Shown here piece after piece: positions 43,314 through 64,000 of a stretch of 64,000 nt of DNA. Under the pieces are notes generated by a model. The model was not told where the DNA came from. It ran no database searches and worked only from the letters and a program-made list of their open reading frames with translations. Each line of letters starts with the position of its first letter. Positions within the stretch are counted from its first letter, which is position 1. Origin of the DNA: Litoditis marina (taxonomy: Eukaryota; Nematoda; Chromadorea; Rhabditida; Rhabditidae); assembly GCA_964036275.1 (NCBI GenBank), contig OZ038434.1:36417279-36481278 (forward strand), written 5' to 3'. The position numbers were made by a program, and so were the translations under genes.

Positions 43314-46300
43314 TCATTGGTTCTCGAACAAATGTACTAGTTTGAGTTCAAATGTATCGTCAACAGCTCGAAAATTCTCTTTGAAGTGCACTTTTTGCTC
43401 GTCCCATATCCAGTTCTCACGTTTTGAGCAGATCAAGAGCTGAAAAAACAAAGTCACGCGTTTTACTGCAACGACGATAGTAGAAACGTTTTGGGAGGCA
43501 CGTGATAAACTAACGTACTTGAGTAACAATTTAACTGGAACGCATTATACTGTCCATGTGTGAGGTGTTCAAAAGATCAAGTAACACGTAATCACTCCAT
43601 ACGTATTATTTTCATTATTTCTTACAATTCTCATGGAGTTTAATTAAATCAATTTATGAATTTCCAAAGGGTCGCAAACGTACCTGAGCGTTAGTGTTGT
43701 ATTCGTATACAAAGAGAAAACACGATGCGAAGTGTTTCAAAAACTTGGAAAGAGCCATGGAATTGTTCTGGTTTCTAAGGTTGACAATTAAGGTGCCTGA
43801 AATAATAACCCAGACTTCAGTTGTTGCTTTTTTGCCGTTGTAGGTCAAAAATGAAGAAAAACGTTTATTGGTTTAGTTGTATGAAAACATAATGTGCAGA
43901 ATTGCGATCAGAGCTGGAATTTGGTGGGCGACCATAAATGCGATCCCTAAAAAGGTCAAATAAACAGAAAAGTCAGATAAACAGAATAAACTTGAAACTG
44001 GACTCGAAAAAAACTAGATTTCTCACCAATCTTTGAATTCGAAAACTAAATGTTGATCTGGATTACCAATTCTAGTCGGAACTCACCGTTTTTCGCTGTA
44101 ATATTCGATAGTGCCATAACTACATCTTCTTCCGAAAGTGAGGACGAAGGACAATTATTATCAGAGTCGCACTCATCCAGAAAAATCGCGTTCAATTGGA
44201 GACCTAAAACATGAATACAGGTACAGTAGTTTTCATCCCTACGCTACCTCTCTCGAGATAAAATTTATAGTTTTCATGATTTCTTGAAAACGAGAGAAGG
44301 ACACCACGAATTTGCAGAGACTGGATTTCGTGGAGTTCACTTGAAGTCTCTCGAAACTCTTGCGCAAGAGATCTAGCGGAAGTTGCCAGATTATTGGTGA
44401 ATTCTATATGTAACCGGGTTTTTAGGTAACCTAACCCTTTTTTGGTAACCTATTTTTCAGGTTACCTCAGTAGGTAACCGGTCGGTAACCTAAAACAAAA
44501 ACCGGTTACCTGTTTTTCTAACGCAAAATGGGGTTTTTACCGTTAGTTTGAACGGTAACCGGATTTTCGTTCGAGGTTACTTGCAGGTTACCTACACCTA
44601 CCAAGGTAACCTCAGAAATAGGTTACCAAAAAGGGTTAGGTTACCTAAAGACCCGGTTAGTTGTAGAATTGGCCCAGATTATCTGATGCAAAATCAATTT
44701 AACTGTGGTAACCTTTACAAATGCTTTCCAATTCATTATTGAAATGGTGTAATGAGAGTTGGAAAAAATGTCACCGTTAAGATCATCGTAAAAATACAAA
44801 TACACACAGTCTTATTTTCGTGTAATAGAAGATAATGCGTTGAAGGAGGAGAGGGTAAATGAAGGTAAGCTCAGGGAAAGTGATACAAACTAGGAGAATA
44901 AAACTCGAATGTTACCCGGTGAAATTAATGAATATGTGAAAAAAAAAGTAACAAACCCGCTTCTGCCGCTTTGATCACGTAATCTATTTCATCTGCATTC
45001 ACCGCTGAAGTGGAATTGTGGGAGAACCATTTGGATGCAATATCTCTCATAGTTGTGTTGCTTCCCACAGAGGTCACGTGAATCTGTACGTGAACAACGT
45101 CTGCGGCCGTATGCATAAAACATCCCGGCTCGGGTCGGGATGTTATCCCGACCTTAATCGGACGGGAACTAGCCGAATCGAGCTCACGCTAACATCCAAA
45201 ACCGGCCCGGGATGTTTCATGCTAACGGCCTCTGAATAGTAAGAACATATCGCGATATATAGGGTTTTTTGAATCTAAAATCATTAACACAACAAACTTA
45301 TTCAGTTGAAGACTGTTCCAGAAAGTGTAAGTCGCATTTCTTTGCTTGATGTATACTTATAATTTCAGTAAAGGTTTTGCGTTTCCCAAAGCAAGCCCGT
45401 CCGGTGTGTCCTGTCTTATACGGCTGTGTTTTTAGTTTGATCCCGTTGGTTTCCGATCAAAGCTAGTAGATTATGACGTGTTTGAGATAGAACTACATCT
45501 GAGATCTGACAACTCCTGGCGGCGTAGCAAACCGTCCGACCTCATGAGAAGTTCACATGAGTTTCTCATGAGATACCTCATGAGCTACTCGTGAACTCTC
45601 AATGTTGTAGAATAGCAATCAATAGAATCTCATGAGGAGATCGTGCTAATAGCTCATGAGGTGGTCTCATGAGCTTTTGTGGGTATTGCTACGCCGCCAG
45701 TAAAATAACTCATCTCACCATCAAATGATCCATTTCTGTCAAAAATGAAGCAAGGGCCCCGCCTCCTCCGAGCCCAATCACCAGAACGTTTTGGTTCTGA
45801 TATCCATCCAAAGTGAGGCCCTGTAAATAATTTCTCCATCGAATTGGTCTCGGAAAGATAACACTGTGATTTGAAAATTACAAAAGCGAGAGAGCATGGG
45901 GTCAATGAGCGCAGCTGATAACTGCGTCTCTTTGACCTGCACACTCTCTTGTTGAAACTGCTACAAAAGTTGGGTGGAAATCGTTGGCGAAGCTCCTCAT
46001 TCATGTTTGGAAATTATTTACAATCGAACATGGAAAAACGCTAAGGTTCAGTTCAATAATGTTGGTTCAACAATTCGAATACAGTACAGTTCAATAATGT
46101 TGTGAGATTTCCCAAGAACTAGCAATTTATCGATAGTAGATAAGTTCCTCAAACATTTCAGTTTAAAAGTGTTCAATTCCAAAAAAGACAGAAACTCAAA
46201 ACGTTCGCTAACAAAAAGTTAATATGAAGTCTTAAAAACCCACTTCAGTGAAAAAGCTGGCTGCTAACATAGTTCTCAGATACCTTGGTACTATGACCAG

Positions 46301-48291
46301 CTTGTTAACTGTCCATTTAGAAGTATCGGCTAGATCCCAGCTCAGTTCTGAAACAGTCAGAAATTGAAAATATCAAAATTATCAGTTGGCAACGCGGTTC
46401 TGCAGTTTACAGTTTGTTAGCGCTTCACTATCATAGGTGAAAAGTCACGGTCCTAAAAGATTCCTTTTAGGCCCGCGGTTTCCGTAGCCGAAATCATCCT
46501 ATTAGAGCCTACTAGGGACTCTCAGGGTAACATTTAGCTCGAGAGGGACTCACAATGTAGTTTCAATAAACAAATTTTTGCTTTTTTGAAGTCAGTTATA
46601 GGATTTGTCAAACCGTTGTGGACACTGTACCATCGAATTTGTAAGGGGCGGGGTTCGGCAAGGGGCCAACCTGTCTGCGTATCATTGATCTACTTACTCT
46701 CTCAACTGCTGGCGAGTAATCAACAACCGCTCGCCTCGCATCGCACAATCAATCGAACTCTCTGCTGTCTTTAAGGGGAAAATGGCGACTATACTGTAAA
46801 CTGGAGTTCTAATCAGAATTTCACCCCGAGTCCACTTACCGTCCGGCTTTTCGAGTTCCACAACGAAGATAGAATGTTCCAGACTCTTTTCGTATCGCAA
46901 GTGCCTCTCGACTATCAATCTGAATTACTCTGTTATCTGAGTGAATCAGTGAACAAGTACGATGGAAATTGTCGAATCATTAAAGTTTGATGCCTCACTT
47001 ACCTCACTATTGAAGTTCTACACCCAATTTTTTCCATATGTCTTTCCATGTGATGCTTGACATGATTTAGATTTATTTAGTTCACTCCATATCGTCTCGA
47101 AATGGTGCTCCTTGACTGCCCTCCAGATATAATCATCTCTGCACACTCGGGAAATTTCTACGTTTGACATAGAAAACGTTTTATATGAAGGTACAAACTC
47201 ACTCATATTCTCTTTTCGGAACATCCACCACTTCGTAGCAATCAGCGTCGACACAAACCCTTTCTAATAGTTGGGGACCCTGGAAACCGCACCGAGATTT
47301 CTCAACATTTGAAATTCTAATCGGTTTGTGTGAAATTACTATGATTGAAGTCCCTGAGAAAGTTTTATGATACAAAGTAACCGTTGTAGATAAGAAAACA
47401 TAGAAACTGAAAAAATAAAATAGATCAACAGCTTGTTCCTGGATTCTGGTAGTTCTAGTCGTAGAATTTGTGTCGTAGAGAATAATCAGATCATAAACAC
47501 TCTCCGACACCAAAGATCAAAGTTTAACCTCACCATGTTTACAATATGATCTTCGATCTCCGCAGCATGTCTGTTAATAACTGCTTCCTCAGATTCGGTC
47601 GACGTAGTTTGTGAGGAATTTGAATACTTATTTGACGTCAACGAAAAAATGTACGTGAGAGTGTACTGAAAAAGGTAAATTGAGGTTCGCATCTGGTTAT
47701 TTTTAATTTTAGGTTTTAATAATTCACAGAGTTTTTCTAGCAATGGTCATGTTCCGATTCGATTCTCATATTACTAAGCCTGTTGACTTTTTAACAGTAT
47801 AAACGCATTATACATCATCAAAACGTTAAGTCGAGGAAGTCGTGCATTAAACCCTGTTCGCTCATAGGATTTCGTCGACTACATTGCTAGCGATTCGGCA
47901 GAGCGCAGAGTATAAGATCTAGTAGGTATAGTCGTTGCCAACGGAAAGGCGGGAGGGTACTGTATATCTCACTTTCCGCTGTGTACACACCCATGTCTTC
48001 GTCGCCAAAGATTGCCACCTATGTACTCTAACAGTGCAGTGGCTAGCCGCTCTATTACAAAACTTTTGCTCGCATGTTCGATTCCGGCGAGAGACAGAGA
48101 TTTATAAATTTGGCACCCACTATACATGATTTCAAGAGAAATCTTGCTACCCCCTTGCGTATGATGTCTATCAGATTTCCGAATATCTAAATATTATGAT
48201 TTGAACTCACCACAGCGATAATATAAGTCGTTAGAGCCAACCTGTTTCTGTAGGACCAGGAGAAAACATTCACTACTCTCGAAAAGTACAT
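43314..48291 (-). CDS. Membrane-anchored spermidine-synthase-fold methyltransferase (METTL13-type)
   Basis: Minus-strand exons, 5' to 3': 48211-48291, 47534-47665, 47203-47279, 46840-46919, 46244-46347, 45719-45820, 44957-45083, 44087-44203, 43684-43796, 43314-43439. Phases agree, giving about 352 aa. The ATG follows AATTCAG plus one base. Residues about 18-40 (LALTTYIIAVYTLTYIFSL) form a signal anchor, then an N/S/T-rich stretch, so a type II membrane protein or secreted form is likely. The Rossmann motif is QNVLVIGLGGGGALASFL (motif I), then RDIASKWF, IDYVIKAA, LNAIFLDECDSDNN, GTLIVNLRNQNNSM, LLICSKRENW and FRAVDDTFELKL. This order matches the spermidine-synthase-like domain of METTL13-type proteins. 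Position after beta-2, normally VELDP, reads TSVGSN, so the usual SAM-ribose acidic residue is missing. Substrate unknown. The gene is convergent with bestrophin B. Confidence 0.85.
44407..44662. repeat. GGTTACC-rich 255 bp imperfect palindrome
   Basis: The left arm begins TGTAACCGGGTTTTTAGGTA and the right arm ends GTTACCTAAAGACCCGGTTA. Within are about a dozen GGTTACC/GGTAACC words and a centre near AACGCAAAATGGGGTTTTTA. It lies in an intron of the methyltransferase gene and could fold into a long hairpin, as a MITE with an amplified heptamer would. Confidence 0.85.
45098..45235. mobile_element. Palindromic element, family G
   Basis: GGCCGTATGCATAAAACATC and CCGGCTCGGGTCGGGATG face GGCCCGGGATGTTTCATGCT and AACGGCCTCTGA. 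A shorter copy lies at about 28478-28552. It lies in the methyltransferase gene directly upstream of exon 44957-45083. Confidence 0.7.
45519..45702. mobile_element. Hairpin element, family E, full copy
   Basis: GGCGGCGTAGCAAACCG to GTATTGCTACGCCGCC with dense TCATGAG palindromes. It ends 17 bp from exon 45719-45820, in the intron downstream of that exon on the minus strand. Confidence 0.85.
46585..46790 (-). repeat. Family I repeat copy
   Basis: GGATTTGTCAAACCGTTGTG, GGGGCGGGGTTCGGCAAGGG and GTAATCAACAACCGCTCGCC match, in reverse, sequence at 23279-23440 and partly at 51080-51245. A reading frame through it is not a gene. Confidence 0.6.
47927..48124 (+). mobile_element. tRNA-derived repeat, family S
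   Basis: TATAGTCGTTGCCAACGG to GGCACCCACTATA, about 198 bp, in the first intron of the methyltransferase gene. It has an A-box-like TAACAGTGCAGTGGCTAGCC and a B-box-like TGTTCGATTCC. Confidence 0.85.
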
Positions 48292-49758
48292 TCTGAATTG
48301 TTCAATAGAGAAGTACAATATCCAATACGTGATAATTAAAACCAGACAAACAGAAAATCGATTTGTGCTAGTATTTTAACTATATCACCACTATTATCGT
48401 GTATTTGTACAGCTGTACCAACTTCCGGATTGACACGTTCTGCTCAGGAAGGACGAATCTGTGGCAAATTTCACAAGGGACCACAAATTTCGTTAACCCT
48501 ACCGGCTACCGGGTAACAATCAACTAATTAACCATTTTTTCTATTAACGCTTTAGTAACCATTATAAAATTATGTGCTCAGTGAAAGGTCCACTCAAAAT
48601 CGTTTCGACCCTGATTCAAGACGATTTTGGATTGACCTTTCACTGAGCACATTTTATCATAATCCATCCAAAAGTCCTAATGACCACAAGTTATTTAGTT
48701 TAAAATAAATATAACCCTTTTCTTTCAACGTAATTTGGGTGAACTTGGCGGTCACTAAGTGGTTGACAAAAGGGTTAACCATAAAGTTGGTTAACGGTTA
48801 AAAAACGCGGTTGGATAATAAATTCACCCGAAACTGTTCCAAACAAGTTTCGGAAGATTAGAGTTTTTCTCAGATAATGAGCGTTTTCTCATGTGAAACC
48901 CAACTGACTCCGTTCACACAGAAAACAACTGGAAATCAATCCTACGCGTCAGGTACCGGAGTTAGTTCATATTAGGCTTTTAGCTGAGATTGTTGGGAGA
49001 AGCATCATCTTCGGCTATGAACAAAGTCTCTACTTTCTTTCTTTTCTCATGTTTCAGTGTCATTTAATACCAGCCAGGGTAATTGAAACAACAAAAAAAA
49101 CATTTTCTGGCGACGTAGACACTGGAGATTTCAAATTTGGCTGCTAGATAGACCACAACAAAAACGGAATAACAAGTTCGACCTTTATGCGTGATTTGAC
49201 ATTTTGAATACACACACAGAATGGATGGATAAAAGCACAGAAGAAATGAGAACTACCGTAACCGCCCGCGTTGCCTGATACTTGTGAAACTCCAGTGTAC
49301 CGATATAAATCAACACTTTCATAACACTGTAGACTTTATTCACAAATCAATTTCATTTTGCGGATATAGTGGCATTCCACAGGTATCCTGACAGGTATAG
49401 AAATCTATCAATTGTCGAAACGAATATAACTTTTTTTATTGATTTTCGACTTTTTTTGATCACCGGTTTTGGAACTACGTTTCGATAGAGCAGGTAACAA
49501 CACAATACACCAGTGTGGACTACGGAAGTGCGCGAAAAATCGATAATGAAATATTTGTTCAAATCAATCATTTCGGCTAGTGGTTTGTTGTCAAAGCTTC
49601 CACACTGGCGACATAACTAGAGGATAGAGAAGAAAAATCAGATCTCTCAAGGGTTTAATACTGGGAAACTCGTGTAGTAGGACAGTAGTACGCGGAAACA
49701 AGTTTTGATGTTGTTGGATGGTACACGGAAATGTGGGCGGGAGGTTGGCGCACGGTTT
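48292..49758. other. Intergenic, methyltransferase start to cab-1 stop
   Basis: Both flanking genes are on the minus strand, so this is the methyltransferase upstream region and the cab-1 3' flank. TTTATT (AATAAA on the minus strand) occurs at 49335-49340 and about 49435, fitting the cab-1 3' end. A hairpin lies at 48572-48653. CC/GG-linked TTAACC words around 48495-48810 form a weaker inverted repeat. No gene seen. Confidence 0.6.
48572..48653. repeat. Inverted repeat, GTGCTCAGTGAAAGGTC arms
   Basis: TGTGCTCAGTGAAAGGTCCA and TCAAAATCGT on the left face ACGATTTTGGATTGACCTTT and CACTGAGCACA on the right, with a ~16 bp loop. A strong hairpin in either strand; the arms are not perfectly matched. 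Single copy in this window. Confidence 0.8.
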
Positions 49759-61225
<11,467 letters not shown>

Positions 61226-62149
61226 CTGAAATTAAGAAAATGATAATCAAATTACTATAGTTTGTAATTAGATGGTTTTAGTCACGTCTGCGTGTATCTC
61301 ACGTGACCCTTGAATGTCTCATTTTTTACCCAAGCTAGATCTTTAGCTGTGTAGATTAGTACGACGCAAAAATTAACATATGTCCCCATTGTACTACCTC
61401 TTCTTCGTTGAGCGCCAAGACTTAGAATGTAGATGAAACAATTTGTTCCCAATCACATTCACATTTTTCACATGCCGTGTGCTGCAATCAAAAGTTCCCA
61501 ACAACTTTCAGCGATTTAATTTCAGTCGATCCTCTGTTTTTACCCTAACTAGAAGTGGCATGACAAAAAGCCCTGAGGCGTTCTCTTGCCGGACAAATTA
61601 GCTTAGAGCTCTTCTCTCTCACATTCAATTGATTCCGCATGGCTGATGACGTCACGTTCTGTTGACTGAGTATCATATGCTTCATTGAATACGCTAATAT
61701 TTTATGGACCTCATCTGGTAGGCATGAAAAAAGGGGAAAATGTGCTAAGTGAATTAGGGGTTGGGAGAAAATTGTGCTTGGTCGAAAGTAGATGGATACA
61801 ATTTAACATCCGTTGAGTTATAAGGAACGTGAGAATTTCAACAAGATAAATGTTGCTGAATGCTTTTCGCCCACAAAATAAGCTATTACGATTATGTACA
61901 TAGTTTGTAAAATTAGATAACGTAACAGAAATACCTTGTTAGAGTCAACATTATCTTGCTCATTTCGGTTACCTTATTAGGGGTTGGTTAATGGGTTTCT
62001 AGGGTTTGTTTGTTCAGAATAGTACCTAGACCGTAGTTGTCGCCAGATACTGATCGGTTTGTAGTTTGATCTCGTTGCGTTTCCGTCGAAATTGGTGAAT
62101 GGGACGCGTGGCGCGATCAAACTACAAAAACGCATTGGTCACTTTATAT

Positions 62150-62277
62150 ATACTGTAAGTCAATTGCACAGTCACGCGAAACATGTAAAACACAGCAGAA
62201 CTCAGAAACGTGCAATGTCAAAGTGCACGATGCCTCATGCTAACTTTGCGTAACTATTCAAGTTACATCTAGCATAG
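62150..62277 (+). mobile_element. MITE, family D
   Basis: TATACTGTAAGTCAATTGC to AAGTTACATCTAGCATA with the shared GTGCAATGTCAAAGTGCACG core. Near full length. Confidence 0.8.
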
Positions 62278-62394
62278 CTCGTTCTATCAGATCTACATGT
62301 TTTACGTGTAAATTACACGCCTCTACTCACAAGTAAGAATGTTGACAGAACCATTTTCAACTAAAGTCTTTTAGAAAGTAACTTTCTAAAAGAC

Positions 62395-62489
62395 TCATTT
62401 GAAATCTGGTTTTCTCGCAAGTGCGCCAGTCGCATAATCTCCTGCAATCATTCCGAGAGCCGCCAGATCAAATGAGTTTTCCGAGAACG
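62395..62489 (-). CDS. Orphan exon candidate (ends in a stop)
   Basis: On the minus strand, acceptor CTTCCCAG precedes a 95-nt frame reading FSENSFDLAALGMIAGDYAT then GALARKPDFK and TGA. The composition is protein-like and the acceptor phase (1) equals that of cab-1 exon 61131. It could be a cab-1 exon that lost its donor or the last exon of another gene. A hairpin with arms AGTCTTTTAGAAAGT abuts the stop. No usable GT donor in frame is visible. Confidence 0.4.
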
Positions 62490-62970
62490 CTGGGAAGATA
62501 AGGATTAATTAACAGCAAAGACCAAAGATCAAAATGGCAAGTAGATCAAAGAGAGCGTAAACGTTGATTTATATTCGGATACCACTCGATGTAATCAAAC
62601 ATTTGATATCAACAACTCAGTTCTCTCTGGAATAAAGAAAACCTCTTAGTAACAGACAAGAGCAGTGTCTTTCAGATGGTTAAGCTCAGTTTTAGTAAAG
62701 ATCGAGGCAACTTGATCATCAAAAGTTCCAGAAATACTCTACAGCTCATCACAATTTTATCGCTTCTATGCTCTAGGTTATAGGACTTCGCATCTCTGAT
62801 ACATGTGCTCATGGCTACAAATTGCCACAAGGAAGTGAAGTGCACATCTTTTTTGTCACTTCTTCTAGAGAAACTAATGAAGCGAAACTAATTGCTCTCA
62901 ACTCATGGAAAGTTCACGTGCCGTGTTGATGAGCTACCAGCTATTTTTGAGTTCAAACACACCTTAAACG

Positions 62971-63167
62971 TATAGTCGTCGCCAACGAAAAGGCGGGAGG
63001 GTACTGTATATCTCACTTTCCGCTGTGTACGCACACATGTCTTCGATTCCAAACCATGTCCGTTACCTACTCTAATAGCGCAGTGGTTGGCGGCCTGCTA
63101 CAAATATTTTGCTCCCAGGTTCGATTCCGGCGAGAGACAGAACTTTATAAATTTGGAATCCACTATA
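62971..63167 (+). mobile_element. tRNA-derived repeat, family S, full copy
   Basis: TATAGTCGTCGCCAACG to GGAATCCACTATA, with TAATAGCGCAGTGGTTGGCG (A box) and GGTTCGATTCC (B box). One of the best copies for defining the family. Confidence 0.85.
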
Positions 63168-63546
63168 TAGGGTCTCTCTAAAACCAACCTTCACGTTATC
63201 TCTTTTCACTGTATTTATAGTTTGAACTCGTTGTTTTCTGGTCATAAAACGTGAATTATTGCGCTTATCGAGACCAAACTACAACGAATAGTCGATTATT
63301 CTCTAAAATGAGTTAGAAGAAGCTCATGCGATATGCGTGAGAGGTTCATTTTGCACGAAGATTCGATAATTCAATATAGAATTTAATAGTTTTCACAAAG
63401 TGTAAATCAAGGTTATAACTACATGGATTGTCACCTACTCGGTAAGCAGCACCTCAAAGCATCGATTAAAATATCCCGCCGTTCTTCCATAACAATGGAT
63501 AAAAACATAGTGAAACACGAAACGATGGTTATATTGCGTGCATAAA

Positions 63547-63630
63547 ATGGATAAAATGTCCGTAGAGTGCGATGATGTAATTCAAAACGAATGTTTATCC
63601 ATGAGAAAACGAACGCTGGACAAGAGTAGA
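63547..63630 (+). CDS. Possible first exon of a plus-strand gene
   Basis: ATG followed by 28 codons (MDKMSVECDDVIQNECLSMR then KRTLDKSR) ends at a consensus donor GTAAGT. No matching acceptor exon is seen before the window ends and no family is recognised. It may be chance. Confidence 0.2.
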
Positions 63631-63738
63631 GTAAGTTGTTGAATCATTGTTGTAGTTTGATCTGAGTACACGATTTGAACTTAAGGAGAACGGGATCAAA
63701 CTACAAAGACAGCTAGATAAGGCGACAACATACACCGT

Positions 63739-63975
63739 ATATAGTTTGTTCCACCCACTTATAACTCTCTACAGTAATCTGCTCAAACTTCCTGGTAAAA
63801 GTTTGGTATGTTGATGTTTTTGGATTTTCTCCAATTTTCGGGAGTGCCTTCTACATGTTCACTACTACAAGTTCTGAAAGTTCCAAACCAAGATTGTGAA
63901 TTAGACATTAGAAAATGCCTCTCAAATACTTGACGGATTACTGTAGAAGGACATCGATTGGTGGAACAGAGTATA
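63739..63975. mobile_element. MITE, family A
   Basis: TATAGTTTGTTCCACCCAC to ATTGGTGGAACAGAGTATA with inner CTACAGTAATCTGCTC and GGATTACTGTAGAAGG. Opposite orientation to the copies at 3077 and 12138. Confidence 0.85.
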
Positions 63976-64000
63976 GATTTGCTTCGGCAAGAGCGAGCCC

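Larger units (their letters stand above)
61226..64000. other. Region upstream of the last visible cab-1 exon
   Basis: Repeats dominate: GTTTGTAGTTTGATCTC pair (62050-62130), family D (62150-62277), a hairpin (62364-62394), family S (62971-63167), further GTAGTTTGA repeats (63215, 63280, 63650, 63690) and family A (63739-63975). From 61230 to 62040 I see no gene or named repeat. Two orphan exon candidates are listed separately. The cab-1 5' exons may lie here or beyond the window. Confidence 0.5.

Noticed and set aside
43878..43955. Alternative methyltransferase exon reading GIAFMVAHQIPALIAILH
   Set aside because: It has an acceptor in the right phase but runs to a stop within 25 codons and shows no family similarity; exon 43684-43796 fits the fold.
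45950..46004. Methyltransferase exon reading NEELRQRFPPNF
   Set aside because: No acceptor or donor in phase; it adjoins a family H repeat, and exons 46244 and 45719 already join in phase 0.

Overview
The window looks like nuclear DNA from a Caenorhabditis-type nematode. Introns are AT-rich and end in TTTTCAG or TTTCCAG, start codons sit a few bases behind trans-splice-like acceptors, introns are packed with short TA-flanked inverted-repeat elements, and the gene families are ones I know from Caenorhabditis. All gene models were assembled by eye by matching splice sites, codon phase and paralogue exon lengths; there is no transcript evidence.

Layout. (1) 539-4971 (+): 3' part of an acyltransferase-3/SGNH (oac-type) gene. 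(2) 5810-5881 (+): intact tRNA-Thr(CGT). (3) 7776-27040 (+): bestrophin paralogue A, 20 exons, about 712 aa, with a triplicated C-terminal exon module and a 31 x 107 bp tandem array inside its tail. (4) 31653-42429 (+): bestrophin paralogue B, 16 exons, about 547 aa, with a 6 x 176 bp array built from a tail exon. (5) 43314-48291 (-): a membrane-anchored spermidine-synthase-fold (METTL13-type) methyltransferase, 10 exons, about 352 aa, convergent with bestrophin B. (6) 49759-61225 (-): cab-1, the NPDC1 homologue, lacking its 5' end. (7) 61226-64000: repeats plus two orphan exon candidates.

Most remarkable region. The bestrophin A tail contains 31 units of exactly 107 bp. Each unit carries a 3' splice site, a start in the correct phase for the upstream exon, the first codons of the real downstream exon, a stop, and an AATAAA 18 nt later, so each reads as a miniature alternative terminal exon. 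Bestrophin B has a parallel array of six units built around an exon 3' end and its donor. Single or low-copy duplicates of exon edges with their splice signals (intact or decayed) occur at many other introns here, so splice-edge duplication seems to be a recurrent local process.

Mobile elements. At least ten families of small elements recur, including a tRNA-derived ~197 bp family (seven copies), a TCATGAG-rich hairpin family (six copies) and a ~230 bp family with TIR TAGTTTGTTCCACC. At two exon ends (12138, 21728) an element sits in the TA of a GTA splice donor; removing it restores GTATGT or GTAAGT, and the element's own TAG keeps GTATAG as donor.
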